From CAUZIZ01 sp965218775 (GTDB lineage: Bacteria > Acidobacteriota > UBA6911 > RPQK01 > JAJDTT01), in NCBI GenBank assembly GCA_965218775.1, contig CBDCLS010000004.1, forward strand, positions 1,417,258-1,481,257: 64,000 nt of DNA, written 5' to 3'. The notes below the pieces were generated by a model, which was given only the letters and a program-made list of their open reading frames with translations, had not been told where the DNA came from and searched no databases. The position numbers and the translations under genes were made by a program. Positions 25,635 to 34,617 of this stretch are shown piece after piece; the first letter of the stretch is position 1, and each line of letters begins with the position of its first letter.

Positions 25635-27281
25635 CTACTTCTCGGTGATAGTCAGGATACGGTTGGCCTCGAGGTTACGAAGTTTCTGACGGGTACCGCT
25701 GGGCCAGTCGACTTCAAGTTCACTGACCTCTTCGGCGTCGCCCAGTCCCAGGTGCAGCCGCGGATCCTGGCTGGCCAGGTAGCTGGCCGCGGTCTCGACT
25801 CGCCGGTGCAGGACGGATCCCCCGACTCGCGCTCGGACCTGTGCGCCTATACCGTCGCGATTGCTTTTGACTCCGACCAACTTCAAGATGAGCCAGTTCT
25901 TCCGATTCCCACCTTCATTTCTCAGCAGGTTTACGGTGCTGCCATTGTTGGTCACGACAATGTCGACGTCACCGTCGTTGTCTACGTCGCCGAAGGCTGC
26001 TCCTCTGCTGAGGTCTTTCACCGTGGACCAGCTGCCCGACTGGGACGAGATTTCCCGAAAGCGGCCTCCAGTATTCTCGTAGAGCAGATTTTCCTGCTTG
26101 AAGGAAACATAGTCTCGGATCTGCTTGATCAGGGGATCGATGTGCCCGTTGGCCATGAAGGCATCCAGATCTCCATCGTTGTCGTAGTCGAAGAGCCGGG
26201 TCCCAAACCCCACCTTCAAATAGCTTTTCTCGTGAATACCGGAGAGGAAGGTAACCTCGCTAAAGAATCCGCCTTCGTTTCGAAAAAGGGCGTTTCCCTC
26301 ATCGGCAAAGTTGGTGACCAAGAGATCCGGCCTGCCGTCTCCGTCATAGTCTCCGAAGTCGGTGCCCATGCCGGCTCTGGGTTCCCCGTTCTCATCGAGA
26401 GCTACCCCACTGGAGAAGCCCACCTCCTTGAAGGTGCCGTCCCGGTTGTTCTTAAAGAGGAAGTCAGCCAGGGTATCGTTGGCCACGAAGATGTCGGGAT
26501 ATTGGTCGCCGTCGAAATCGGCGAAGGCCACACCGAGCGCCTTACCTTGGTTCGCCGCGATCCCGCTCGACACGCCGACGTCGGCGAAGGTCCCGTCTCC
26601 CCGGTTGTGATAGAGGACGCTGAAGTCCGCTTCGAAAGTGGTCGGGTGGCAGTAGTTTCGGTGATTTCCGTTGCCGCAGGCGGACTCGTCCTGGGGTCGA
26701 TAGGAGACATAGTTGCAGACAAACAGATCGAGGAACCCATCCCGATCGAAGTCCACGAAGCCGGCGCTCGAGCCCCAATGTCCCTGATTCGCTATGCCCG
26801 CCATTGTGGAAATGTCGCTAAAGGTTCCGTTACCATTGTTTCGAAAGAAGTAGCTCCGGGGATAGCCAGTCACACAAAGGTCTGGGTCCCCGTCATTGTC
26901 GTAATCTCCAGCGGCAACCCCCATTCCATAGGTCTTGAGGATGAGGCCCGAGCCTGCGGTGGCATCGGCGAAAGTACCGTCGCCTCGGTTGCGAAACAGT
27001 CTGCTCACAGAATCGGTCTCCTTCCAGTCCGGGATGCTCGACCCGTTGACGAGAAACAGATCCAGGTATCCGTCCTGGTCGAAGTCCAGCAGAGCGACTC
27101 CGGATCCCATGATCTCGAGTAGGCGGAAGTTGCCGGAGGCCCCATTGAAGTGCTCGAACTCAAGTCCGGACGAGGCTGTCACATCGGTGAATCGGATCCC
27201 ACCCGCGACGTCACCTACCCTCAACTGCAGGACGTACAGGGTCAAGAACGCGAGCGAAGGAGCGAGAGGCATCCTGAACAT
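25635..27281 (-). CDS. FG-GAP/VCBS-repeat protein with ASPIC/UnbV domain (CRTAC1-like)
   Basis: 548 residues. An N-terminal hydrophobic segment (LAPSLAFLTLYVLQLRVG) suggests export. Seven calcium-binding FG-GAP-type blades are seen: DFDQDGYLDLFLVNG, DYDNDGDPDLCVTG, DFDRDGFLDLFVCN, DFDGDQYPDIFVAN, DYDGDGRPDLLVTN, DYDNDGDLDAFMAN and DVDNDGDVDIVVTN. The last 80 residues are the ASPIC/UnbV domain (IGAQVRARVGG, LHLGLGDAEEVSELEVDWPS). The protein is probably secreted and binds another macromolecule. It follows the cytochrome and symporter genes on the same strand, a combination often met in Acidobacteriota and Planctomycetota. The length is normal. Confidence 0.92.
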   Translation of the reverse strand: MFRMPLAPSLAFLTLYVLQLRVGDVAGGIRFTDVTASSGLEFEHFNGASGNFRLLEIMGSGVALLDFDQDGYLDLFLVNGSSIPDWKETDSVSRLFRNRGDGTFADATAGSGLILKTYGMGVAAGDYDNDGDPDLCVTGYPRSYFFRNNGNGTFSDISTMAGIANQGHWGSSAGFVDFDRDGFLDLFVCNYVSYRPQDESACGNGNHRNYCHPTTFEADFSVLYHNRGDGTFADVGVSSGIAANQGKALGVAFADFDGDQYPDIFVANDTLADFLFKNNRDGTFKEVGFSSGVALDENGEPRAGMGTDFGDYDGDGRPDLLVTNFADEGNALFRNEGGFFSEVTFLSGIHEKSYLKVGFGTRLFDYDNDGDLDAFMANGHIDPLIKQIRDYVSFKQENLLYENTGGRFREISSQSGSWSTVKDLSRGAAFGDVDNDGDVDIVVTNNGSTVNLLRNEGGNRKNWLILKLVGVKSNRDGIGAQVRARVGGSVLHRRVETAASYLASQDPRLHLGLGDAEEVSELEVDWPSGTRQKLRNLEANRILTITEK

Positions 27282-27357
27282 GGGGACTGGGAAAAGGGTA
27301 TTGCAGGGACCCTGGGCGAGTCAAACTGCTTCAAAGATACAAGTTACAAGATCACTA

Positions 27358-27718
27358 CTGTCCGGTTAAAAGTCCTATAGATTCAACAATTTAAGGCTGG
27401 CGTCACAAGAGTCTTGCAAGGAACTATCGTAAGTACTTGATAAATCGATAGATTCTCGAATGAAGTCATGCTCAAAACCTGCAGAATATTGTGAGCCTTG
27501 TGGAGGGGGCATGAACCACTGTTCCAAGGTCAGTTTCTTCCGTAAATGCAGTCAACACAAGGGGATACAGTTTCTCTTGGTTTATACCCCAAGATCTTGA
27601 CGCCCGGATGTCGTACGGAATACACGGTCGAAAATTCAAACCGCTCACACCCATTCTCAACTTTAACTTATTGATAAACAATACCTTACAATATTTCCTG
27701 AGTCCCTAAACCGGACAG
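27358..27718. mobile_element. AT-rich 361-bp segment with CTGTCCGGTT inverted ends (MITE or IS remnant)
   Basis: CTGTCCGGTT (27358-27367) and its complement (27709-27718) bound a segment that is clearly richer in A and T than its surroundings. It interrupts what looks like a CAAGATAC-word hairpin: the same ACAAGATACAAG-type words stand just outside both ends. There is no convincing gene inside and the flanking target duplication is unclear. Confidence 0.5.
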
Positions 27719-27724
27719 CAGTGT

Positions 27725-27869
27725 TACAAGATACAAGACACAAACAAGCTCCAAGCACCAAATCACAAGCAGATTTCGAGCGGACACTCTCTTATAGTTC
27801 AGAGCATCCACGGAGGTCCAAGTTTGGACTTTGGTGCTTGGAACTTGAGATTTGCTTGTATCTTGTTCC
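27725..27869. repeat. Word-hairpin of the CAAGCACC/ACAAGATAC family, copy a
   Basis: The left arm has ACAAGATACAAGACACAAAC and CTCCAAGCACCAAATC. The right arm has GGTGCTTGGAACTTGAG and TTGCTTGTATCTTGTTCC, complementary word by word. About 60 bases of loop separate them. It stands 20 bases after the symporter stop. Frames across it give low-complexity 'proteins' that I regard as artefacts. Confidence 0.75.
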
Positions 27870-27889
27870 TTTTCTTTGTCCCTTGGGAT

Positions 27890-29416
27890 TCAGCTCCGAG
27901 CCCGATCTTTAAAGGTGAGACCGTCCACCCGCTCCTGAGGTGGAGCCGCGAAGAACGAGCCGAGCAATCTGGCAAAGAGCAGGCCCACGAGAAACGAAAA
28001 GGGGATTCCCCACATCCAGGAAATGGCCTTCTCCAGTCCAAACCACTCTTTCCCGAAGCTGATGAACAGGCTCGATCCTACCGCGATCAGGAAGCCCAAC
28101 ATCACTGCCTGTTTTCCCACCCTCGGGAAGAGGATGCCCGCGAAGAAGAGGACGGCAACCGGGCCCACGAAGACGTCGTTCACCCGGCCGCTCAGGTCCA
28201 GGATGTTCCAATCTGACGTCTGCATCACGGTAGCGATCACCGATGCGATGCCGATTCCGCAAGCGCCTGCCAGAAACGCGACCTGCTTGTCGATTGAGAG
28301 GCCCTTTCCCTGGTTGTCGCCGCGACCGAAGAAGTGCTTCATCAAGACCCCGGAAACGGAGTTGATGGCCGAACTCAGACTGGACATGGCTGCCGCCAGC
28401 AGGGCCGCCATCAGCAGTCCGGAAACGCCAGAAGGAAGCTGCTGCGCAATGAAGCGCGGCATCAGGCGATCCCCTTCAGGAGCGACCTGCACCTGGAATT
28501 CCTCGACCGGGAGGCCTGAAACGTGTGCATAGTAGGCGAACAAGGAGAGTCCACAGACGGCCAGGGTCGAATACAGGATGAAATTGGACCAGGCATAGAC
28601 CCAGACCGATCGCTTCGCCGCTTTTAGGTCGGGTGTGCTCAGATATCGCTGAATCGCGACCTGATCGCCGCCGTTGGCACAGATGTTCCAGAAGAAGATA
28701 TTGAGCATGATCCCCACGATCGTGATGCGAACGGTTGGATCGAAGCTGAATACCTCCATTTCGGCTCTTCCCGCCTGGGAAAACGTGTCCCACCATTGCG
28801 AGGGGCCCGAGCCGATCAAGAAGGCGACGTAAACGGGAATCAAAATTGCACCCGTCAAGAGGATCCAGAGTTGGATGTTGTCGGTCCAGATCACGGCGCG
28901 GAAGCCGCCGACGCTGGTGTAGAAGGTAGTGGTGATACCCAGAAAGACGATCACCCAGAAGATGTTGAATCCCGAGATCTCGGCAAATGCAAAGCTGGCC
29001 GTATAGATAATGATTCCCGACCAGATAAGGGCCTTCAGCACAAAGAGGACGGAGGCCATGTTCCCGATCCCGGTGTTGAATCGCCGCTCCAGATACTCGT
29101 AGGCACTCGTGATGGGGAGACGGGTAATGGTGGGTATCAGTATCCGATTCACGATCGGAATGACCAGTGGGGCCACTATCAGCCCGAAGCAGTAGGCGAA
29201 CCCATATCGGATGATTTCGCCAGGAACAGAGAGGTAGCTGATGGTCGACAGGATAGTGGCCAGGACGCTGCCACCCGCCAGGAACCAGTAGACCTTGCGA
29301 TCTCCCAGGAAGTATTCGTCCCGCGAAGTTTGCTTTCGGGAGAAATAGATCCCGATCAGGGAAAGGCCCAGCATATAGGCCACGATCACGCCAATGTCGA
29401 GAGCGGTTAGGTGCAT
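27890..29416 (-). CDS. Sodium:solute symporter (SSS family)
   Basis: 508 residues with about thirteen hydrophobic helices, the usual SSS length. Family signs are the first helix VIVAYMLGLSLIGIYFSRK, DEYFLGDRKVYWFLAGGSVL, ATILSTISYLSVPGE, SAYEYLERRF (a core SSS motif) and AAAMSSLSSAINSVSG, which contains the serines that normally bind the second sodium ion. It imports an organic solute by sodium co-transport; the solute is unknown. Long word-hairpins lie in the spaces on both sides (27725-27869 and 29436-29550), between the CRTAC1-like and cytochrome genes. Confidence 0.93.
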   Translation of the reverse strand: MHLTALDIGVIVAYMLGLSLIGIYFSRKQTSRDEYFLGDRKVYWFLAGGSVLATILSTISYLSVPGEIIRYGFAYCFGLIVAPLVIPIVNRILIPTITRLPITSAYEYLERRFNTGIGNMASVLFVLKALIWSGIIIYTASFAFAEISGFNIFWVIVFLGITTTFYTSVGGFRAVIWTDNIQLWILLTGAILIPVYVAFLIGSGPSQWWDTFSQAGRAEMEVFSFDPTVRITIVGIMLNIFFWNICANGGDQVAIQRYLSTPDLKAAKRSVWVYAWSNFILYSTLAVCGLSLFAYYAHVSGLPVEEFQVQVAPEGDRLMPRFIAQQLPSGVSGLLMAALLAAAMSSLSSAINSVSGVLMKHFFGRGDNQGKGLSIDKQVAFLAGACGIGIASVIATVMQTSDWNILDLSGRVNDVFVGPVAVLFFAGILFPRVGKQAVMLGFLIAVGSSLFISFGKEWFGLEKAISWMWGIPFSFLVGLLFARLLGSFFAAPPQERVDGLTFKDRARS

Positions 29417-29435
29417 ATTGGCTTCAACGAGGAGT

Positions 29436-29550
29436 CAAGATACAAGATACAAGACACAAACAAATTCCAAGCACCAAGCACCAAAGCGAGCGCCCGAGTT
29501 TGGACCTTGGTGCTTGGAATTTGAAGCTTGTTTGTATCTTGTATCTTGTT
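29436..29550. repeat. Word-hairpin of the CAAGCACC/ACAAGATAC family, copy b
   Basis: The left arm repeats CAAGATACAAGATACAAG, CAAATTCCAAGCACC and AAGCACCAAA. The right arm has CCTTGGTGCTTGGAATTTG and CTTGTTTGTATCTTGTATC. The arms can pair over about 50 bases with short internal bulges and a loop of about 14 bases. It fills the whole space between the cytochrome stop (29553) and the symporter start (29416). Confidence 0.85.
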
Positions 29551-29552
29551 GC

Positions 29553-31727
29553 TTACTTCTGAAGTTTCTTGAGCTGTTCCCTCAGCAATGGATCGGCCGG
29601 TTTCAAGCGGAGGGCCTCCCTTAGCGTCCGGATCGCCTCTTCCCGTTTTCCCTGGCTGGCGAGCAGCCGAGCCAGGTTGAGGTGAGCGATTGCCAGGTTG
29701 GGGTCGACCTGAGCGGCTCTTCTGAAGGAGGAAATGGCCTCGTCGATTCTGGACTGGTGAGTCAAAGCGACTCCCAGGTTGATGTGAGCAGAGGTCAAAT
29801 CAGGGTCTAGCCGCACTGCTTCCAGGAGCGAGCGGATAGCAGCGTCAGCCTTGCCCTGTTGGTACCGGTAGAGGCCCAGATTGTGATGCGCCTGGGCGAA
29901 GTTGGGCTCGTGTCTGATCGCCTCCTGAAAAGCTTCGACCGCATGGGGCAGTCTCTGGGTTCCGGCCAGTGCAAGTCCCAGGTTGTTATGGGCTTCGGCC
30001 AGATCCGGGTTGAGCCCAACCGCGGCATCGAGCGTCTGGATTGCCTTGTCCAGGAGCCCCTGTGCCAGGTAACCGGAACCGAGATGGTTGAGTGTGACGG
30101 GATCATCGGGGGCGGTTTGAAGTGTTTTCTCGATCAGCTTCATACCCCGGGTGAGCTGTCCTTGTCCCGACAGGGCTACCCACAGACTGCGCAGGCTGGG
30201 TAGGTGGTCAGGCTTCCGCTCGAGAGCCTCCTCATACATCCGGATCGCCTTCTCGACCTGACCCAGTTTTGAGTACGCCTCGGCCAGTTCGAAATAGTAC
30301 TCGGCTCGCTTGGGTTGCTGTCGCTTCAAGGCCTTTTCCAATCGTGGGATGCCTGCGACCAGATTGCTGCCCTGTTTGACCTGTGCCACCGCCAGGTAGA
30401 GCTCGATCTCTCCGGTTGCCGGAGATCCTGGAGGATAGTAGAGCACTACCTCCTCTCCCTGGGTCTGACCGCTTTGGTGATCTTCACGGAGGGGCGCGAG
30501 AAGATCTCTCGACGGTTTTCGCCTCTGGATGTAATGGTCGGTCATCACGGCGTGGACGACATCTTCGGTTCGGCGACTGGGCATGTGGCATTCGATGCAG
30601 TTCTCCGAGTCGGTGTGGCGCTCGGACTCAACCAGTTTCTGCAGAGCCGTCGCGTGGCAGTCATTACAAGCCTCGAGATATCTCCGGCGGCTGCTTTCAC
30701 TGCCGGCCGGATGATGTGGGTTGTGGCAGGTGATACAGGTCAACAGACCCCCGCTCTTCTTGAAACAGGCCGATCGGAGGAGGCGGTAACCCGCGTGGTT
30801 GACGTCAATGCCGTTTCCTTCGGCCCGTTTGCGCTCGAAATGCAGCATGTACTGGCCTAGAGGCTCACCCGGCCGAAAGGAGAACGCCGCACGATCGTAG
30901 CGGCGCAGCATGGCGGGAAGCGGCGAGGTAGTGGACTCCAGATGGCACTGCAAACACACTTCCAACTGCCTTTGCGGACTCAGTTTTCCCGGATTCACGA
31001 CGGCCAGGCGGGCCCCTTTCAGGTTGCCCTGCTTCAGCATCTCGATATGGCGTTGCCCCGGGCCGTGGCAACGCTGGCAGTCGATTCCTTCCGCAATCTG
31101 CCCTGGGAATACCGGGTCCATACCGCTGTTATCCGAACCTGTTTCGATTTCGGGATATCCATTGTGACAGAACATGCAAGCATGGTTGACGCGGCGCCGA
31201 AATCCCTTGTGATCTGGCCGATCATAGCCCGGGCTCATGCCCCAATGTCCTTCTTTCCGGGAGTACCATCCGAGTGGCAGCTGCAGGAGAGCTCCTTCTG
31301 CCGTTCGGTGGAGGTAAGTGCGTCCGTGATTCCCCGATCCCAGAACGAAGTGAATCTGCTTTTCAACCACGTTGACTTCGCGGCCCTCAGCGTCGAGCTG
31401 GTGACGTCGCTGGTAGTATGCTCTATCCCGTTGAAGCATCTTGTAATAGCGGTTCGAGGCCTGATGGTGGTAGACCCTCGCGCCGGAAAAGTCCTCGACA
31501 GCATTCTCCGGATTGAGTCGGTAGAAGGCTCTCGCCATTCCCGTGTGGCGATAGGTTCGTTGGATCTCGGCGTGGCAACCGCCACACGAGCTGGGATCGA
31601 GGTAGCCCGAATCAGAGCCAGCGATTAATAACTTCTTGGATTCCGGTTGCCGCTCTTGAGGGGTGTTTGACGCGGACAAAGCGAGCCAACCAGTCAGAGG
31701 CAGCAGCGCGAGGAGGGTTTTCTTCAT
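29553..31727 (-). CDS. Heptaheme c-type cytochrome fused to TPR repeats
   Basis: 724 residues. A signal peptide (KKTLLALLPLTGWLALSAS) leads into a region with seven CxxCH haem sites: CGGCH, CMFCH, CQRCH, CLQCH, CITCH, CNDCH and CIECH (residues about 45-390). The second half contains about seven tetratricopeptide repeats (for example AEYYFELAEAYSKLGQVEKA and AEAHNNLGLALAGTQRL). The protein is exported, presumably periplasmic, and combines electron transfer with a protein-binding scaffold. Similar TPR-cytochromes occur beside ASPIC/UnbV proteins in environmental bacteria, and here the CRTAC1-like gene is two genes downstream. The ribosome site before the ATG at 31727 is weak. Confidence 0.92.
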   Translation of the reverse strand: MKKTLLALLPLTGWLALSASNTPQERQPESKKLLIAGSDSGYLDPSSCGGCHAEIQRTYRHTGMARAFYRLNPENAVEDFSGARVYHHQASNRYYKMLQRDRAYYQRRHQLDAEGREVNVVEKQIHFVLGSGNHGRTYLHRTAEGALLQLPLGWYSRKEGHWGMSPGYDRPDHKGFRRRVNHACMFCHNGYPEIETGSDNSGMDPVFPGQIAEGIDCQRCHGPGQRHIEMLKQGNLKGARLAVVNPGKLSPQRQLEVCLQCHLESTTSPLPAMLRRYDRAAFSFRPGEPLGQYMLHFERKRAEGNGIDVNHAGYRLLRSACFKKSGGLLTCITCHNPHHPAGSESSRRRYLEACNDCHATALQKLVESERHTDSENCIECHMPSRRTEDVVHAVMTDHYIQRRKPSRDLLAPLREDHQSGQTQGEEVVLYYPPGSPATGEIELYLAVAQVKQGSNLVAGIPRLEKALKRQQPKRAEYYFELAEAYSKLGQVEKAIRMYEEALERKPDHLPSLRSLWVALSGQGQLTRGMKLIEKTLQTAPDDPVTLNHLGSGYLAQGLLDKAIQTLDAAVGLNPDLAEAHNNLGLALAGTQRLPHAVEAFQEAIRHEPNFAQAHHNLGLYRYQQGKADAAIRSLLEAVRLDPDLTSAHINLGVALTHQSRIDEAISSFRRAAQVDPNLAIAHLNLARLLASQGKREEAIRTLREALRLKPADPLLREQLKKLQK

Positions 31728-31854
31728 CGAGGCTCTGCTTTCTCGGCGCAGTGTTCTTAGGAGCCGATTGTTAGGCAGAGACCCGGATCAAGTCAAACCA
31801 AGTAGAGTGTCATTACGGTTCGGTCAGAAAGTCGCATGATATCCACCAGTTAGC

Positions 31855-32010
31855 GATCTAGCCTGTAGGGGTTGCGTCACACAGGCTCGATTCCTCCAGG
31901 AAAACCTTTGTGTACGCAACTCTTTCAGGGTTGAAATCCAAAGGGTGGCATCGTTGACCCAGGGTTCGGAAACCCTGGGCTGATAGACCCAATCCCGTTG
32001 GGATTGACCT
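31855..32010. repeat. Intergenic CCCAGGGTT stem-loop cluster
   Basis: Contains CCTGTAGGGGTTGCG (about 31862), CAACTCTTTCAGGGTTG (about 31918), CCCAGGGTTCGGAAACCCTG (about 31960-31979) and AATCCCGTTGGGATT (about 31991). The central palindrome is identical to that at 22094-22114. The rest of the 415-base space between the divergent cytochrome and DUF3830 genes holds no gene. Confidence 0.6.
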
Positions 32011-32143
32011 CGCTGGTTTCCTGACCATGCCCACTTCCCTTGCCTGACTCTATCCTTACTTTCGGTTGACTTCTTCAGGTCTCAGTGCTACTTCTGCACT
32101 TCGTTGACTCTCGAATAGCTACCACCGATAAAGGAGTAACCCA

Positions 32144-32668
32144 ATGGCTCGATACATAGAAATTGTTCTCGAAAAACGCGATGTTCGCTGTGTTGCCAAG
32201 CTGCTGGACGAGCGGGCGCCGCGGACGTGTGATGCCGTGTGGAAGGCTCTCCCGCTGACCGGAGGGGTCTACCACGCCAAGTATGCCAGCAACGAGATCT
32301 ATGCCCTGGTTTCGGCTTTTGCCGAGGAGGAGCCAGGACCCGAGCACAGGACTATTGTTCCCGCTTGCGGCGACGTCATGTACTTCTATCTTTCACCGGG
32401 AGTTGCCCTGCCCAGCGATGCCCGACACCTCATTCGCGACGGTCGAGGAGTCATCGATCTCGCGGTCTTCTATGATTACTACAATCTTTTGCTGTCTCCC
32501 CGTGAAGGCCTGGGGCCCGGCAACGTGTTTGCCCGAATCGTCAGGAACATGGAAGCCGTGACCGAGGCGGGTCACAATGTGTGGAGAGAAGGCTTCGCGG
32601 GGGAACGGATGACCTATCGTCGATTAGAGGGTGGGGAATTGAAGAAGTGGGGCCTCGATCAGGAGTAG
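32144..32668 (+). CDS. DUF3830 family protein (cyclophilin-like fold)
   Basis: 174 residues. AAAGGAG lies 8 bases before the ATG. The N-terminus YIEIVLEKRDVRCVAKLLDE and the motifs CDAVWKALPLTGGVYHAKYA, IVPACGDVMYF and YYNLLLSPREGLGPGNVFAR are those of DUF3830 proteins, which share a cyclophilin-like barrel and often lie beside amidohydrolases and transporters for small amides. The actual reaction is not known. It heads a run of four plus-strand genes. Confidence 0.85.
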   Translation: MARYIEIVLEKRDVRCVAKLLDERAPRTCDAVWKALPLTGGVYHAKYASNEIYALVSAFAEEEPGPEHRTIVPACGDVMYFYLSPGVALPSDARHLIRDGRGVIDLAVFYDYYNLLLSPREGLGPGNVFARIVRNMEAVTEAGHNVWREGFAGERMTYRRLEGGELKKWGLDQE

Positions 32669-32728
32669 GGTTGTTTAACGAGCCCTTGGGTGCCCCGTTC
32701 GACCTCCAGCGGTCTGGGCAAATCCAAC

Positions 32729-33499
32729 ATGAAATCGCGGCAGCCGGTTGCACTGGTCACGGGCGCTGGAAGCGGAATTGGGCGAGCCGTTGCCTTCAAG
32801 CTGGGAACGGAGGGTGTCCGAGTCGCGATCTGCGACCGGGACCAGGGAAATCTGGAAGAGACGTCTCGAGCGATGGGCGAAGAGGGGATGGCGGTAAGCG
32901 CTCATCTCTGCGACGTGAGCCAGCGAGAGCAGGTCGATCAGGTAGTGCAGGTGATACTGGAGCGCTATGAAAAGGTCGACTTCCTGGTCAACAACGCCGG
33001 TGTCTCGAAGCGGAATCCGATCGCCGATTCGGGCGACGCGATCTGGCACGAGATCCTGGCGACGAACCTGAACGGTGTCTATTTTTGCACCCAGAGCGCC
33101 CTTCTGGGGATGCCGATGGGGGGCCGCATCGTCAACATCGCCTCGATCTCAGGCAAGGTCGGGACGGCTGGCTACACTGCCTACTGTGCTTCCAAGCACG
33201 CGGTCATTGGTTTTACACGTGCGCTGGCGCTGGAGGTGGCTTCTCGAAAGATCACGGTGAATGCGGTGTGTCCGGGCTGGGTCGAAACCGGGATGGCCAG
33301 AGCGGACATGGAGGAGAGTGCCCGACTGGAGGGTTCCAGCTATCAACAGATCGAGACTGCGGTTCTGAAGGCCATACCCCTGGGTGAATTCATCCCGCCG
33401 ACAAGGATTGCCGACTTCGTCTATTTCCTGACCTCACCCGGGGCTGCCAGCATTACCGGTCAGGCGCTGAACATCTCCGGCGGTGAAGTAATGCATTGA
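32729..33499 (+). CDS. Short-chain dehydrogenase/reductase (SDR)
   Basis: 256 residues. Motifs: nucleotide-binding TGAGSGIGRAVA, an aspartate loop CDRDQGN, NNAGVSKRNP, catalytic YTAYCASKHAVIGF (Tyr-x3-Lys) and PGWVETGMA. It is a classical NAD(P)-dependent SDR, similar to 3-oxoacyl-ACP reductases and sugar- or hydroxybutyrate dehydrogenases. I chose the ATG at 32729 since the homology begins there; a GTG at 32690 is possible. 60 bases separate it from the DUF3830 gene, and it probably belongs to the same transcript. Confidence 0.92.
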   Translation: MKSRQPVALVTGAGSGIGRAVAFKLGTEGVRVAICDRDQGNLEETSRAMGEEGMAVSAHLCDVSQREQVDQVVQVILERYEKVDFLVNNAGVSKRNPIADSGDAIWHEILATNLNGVYFCTQSALLGMPMGGRIVNIASISGKVGTAGYTAYCASKHAVIGFTRALALEVASRKITVNAVCPGWVETGMARADMEESARLEGSSYQQIETAVLKAIPLGEFIPPTRIADFVYFLTSPGAASITGQALNISGGEVMH

Positions 33500-33555
33500 T
33501 GCCGAAGCATCTCCGACCGCCAACACCGACAGCAGGAATTCCGAAGAACTACAAC

Positions 33556-34527
33556 ATGAGCACCAAAACCGTGATAGTTTTCGCAGCTTTGATGCTGCCA
33601 CTCACCATCGCACCTCGTTCTTCCTCTCACAACATCACCTGGAAGAGAGGACCGGATATCCCTCTGCCCAGGGGCGGATACTCCGCTGCTGCCTTCCAGG
33701 GCGGAGTCCTCGTAGCAGGTGGAGTTTATTGGAAAGCAGGAGAAAAGCTCTGGACCGACAGAGTGGACTTCTACAATCCACACTCTGGCAAGTGGTCGCA
33801 GTGGCCTTCGTTGCCTCAGCCCCTGGCTTACGGAGGAACGGTCCGTATCGACGGCACGCTCTACTTGATGGGAGGGGGAAACGGTAACGTTCCCCAGCGA
33901 AACGTCTACAAGTTAGTGGATAGGCAGTGGCTAGCGGTGGCAAAAACGCCAGTACCCTTCTTCTTCACATCAGCAGTATCGGTGGGGTCCAGAGTCTATC
34001 TCCTAGGTGGAACCCCCGAAATGGACGACTTGTCGAAGGGCACCAACGAAGCCTGGGCGGCGGATGTCCGCGACTGGAAGTGGAAGAGTCTTCCCCCTTT
34101 CCCAGGTCCACCGCGGACCATCCAGACTGCGGCAGCAGCCGGCTCTTCGGTCTACCTCTTCGGGGGCGTGACCCAGCGCAAGGGCGGTCCGCTTCAGAAT
34201 CTGGACGATGCTTACCGTCTCGACACCATCACTGGAAGTTGGACGACCCTAAAGCAAGCTCCTCAGAAAGTCCGGGCCGGGTGGGCAGAGACGGTGGATG
34301 CAGATATCTATCTCCTGGGTGGCTATAGCGACCGTTTCCTGGACACGGTCTACCTCTACGATCCGTCCGAGGATGAATACACGCTGGTTTCGAACTTCCA
34401 ACCAGGACTCGCCGACACCGAGTTTCTCCACCATCAAGGGACCTTCTACGGAATCTCTGGTGAGGACAAGGGTAAGTCGCGTTTCCCTGGGCTCCTGTTG
34501 GGCACGTTGACAGGCAAAGACGAGTAA
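33556..34527 (+). CDS. Exported kelch-repeat beta-propeller protein
   Basis: 323 residues from the ATG at 33556, which begins a signal peptide (STKTVIVFAALMLPLTIAP). About six kelch blades are visible with the usual GG doublets and spaced aromatic residues: LVAGGVYWKAGEK, LYLMGGGNGNVPQ, VYLLGGTPEMDD, VYLFGGVTQRKGG and IYLLGGYSDRF. The fold resembles N-acetylneuraminate epimerase and related bacterial kelch proteins. The enzymatic role is undefined. A longer frame would overlap the SDR stop codon but without a better ribosome site. Confidence 0.85.
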   Translation: MSTKTVIVFAALMLPLTIAPRSSSHNITWKRGPDIPLPRGGYSAAAFQGGVLVAGGVYWKAGEKLWTDRVDFYNPHSGKWSQWPSLPQPLAYGGTVRIDGTLYLMGGGNGNVPQRNVYKLVDRQWLAVAKTPVPFFFTSAVSVGSRVYLLGGTPEMDDLSKGTNEAWAADVRDWKWKSLPPFPGPPRTIQTAAAAGSSVYLFGGVTQRKGGPLQNLDDAYRLDTITGSWTTLKQAPQKVRAGWAETVDADIYLLGGYSDRFLDTVYLYDPSEDEYTLVSNFQPGLADTEFLHHQGTFYGISGEDKGKSRFPGLLLGTLTGKDE

Positions 34528-34617
34528 ATCGGGCGCGAGATACTGTAGGATCTACTGGTCCCCCATCTCCCATATCTATTGTCAGGGCGTACTCTGAGTG
34601 ATATAAGAAAGAGTCAA

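Noticed and set aside
25479..27122. 547-codon plus-strand frame opposite the FG-GAP gene
   Set aside because: It mirrors the repeated DxDxDG codons of the real gene and encodes no recognisable fold.
27721..28216. Small 'proteins' read across CAAGCACC hairpins
   Set aside because: They come from the hairpin words and overlap the symporter gene on the other strand.
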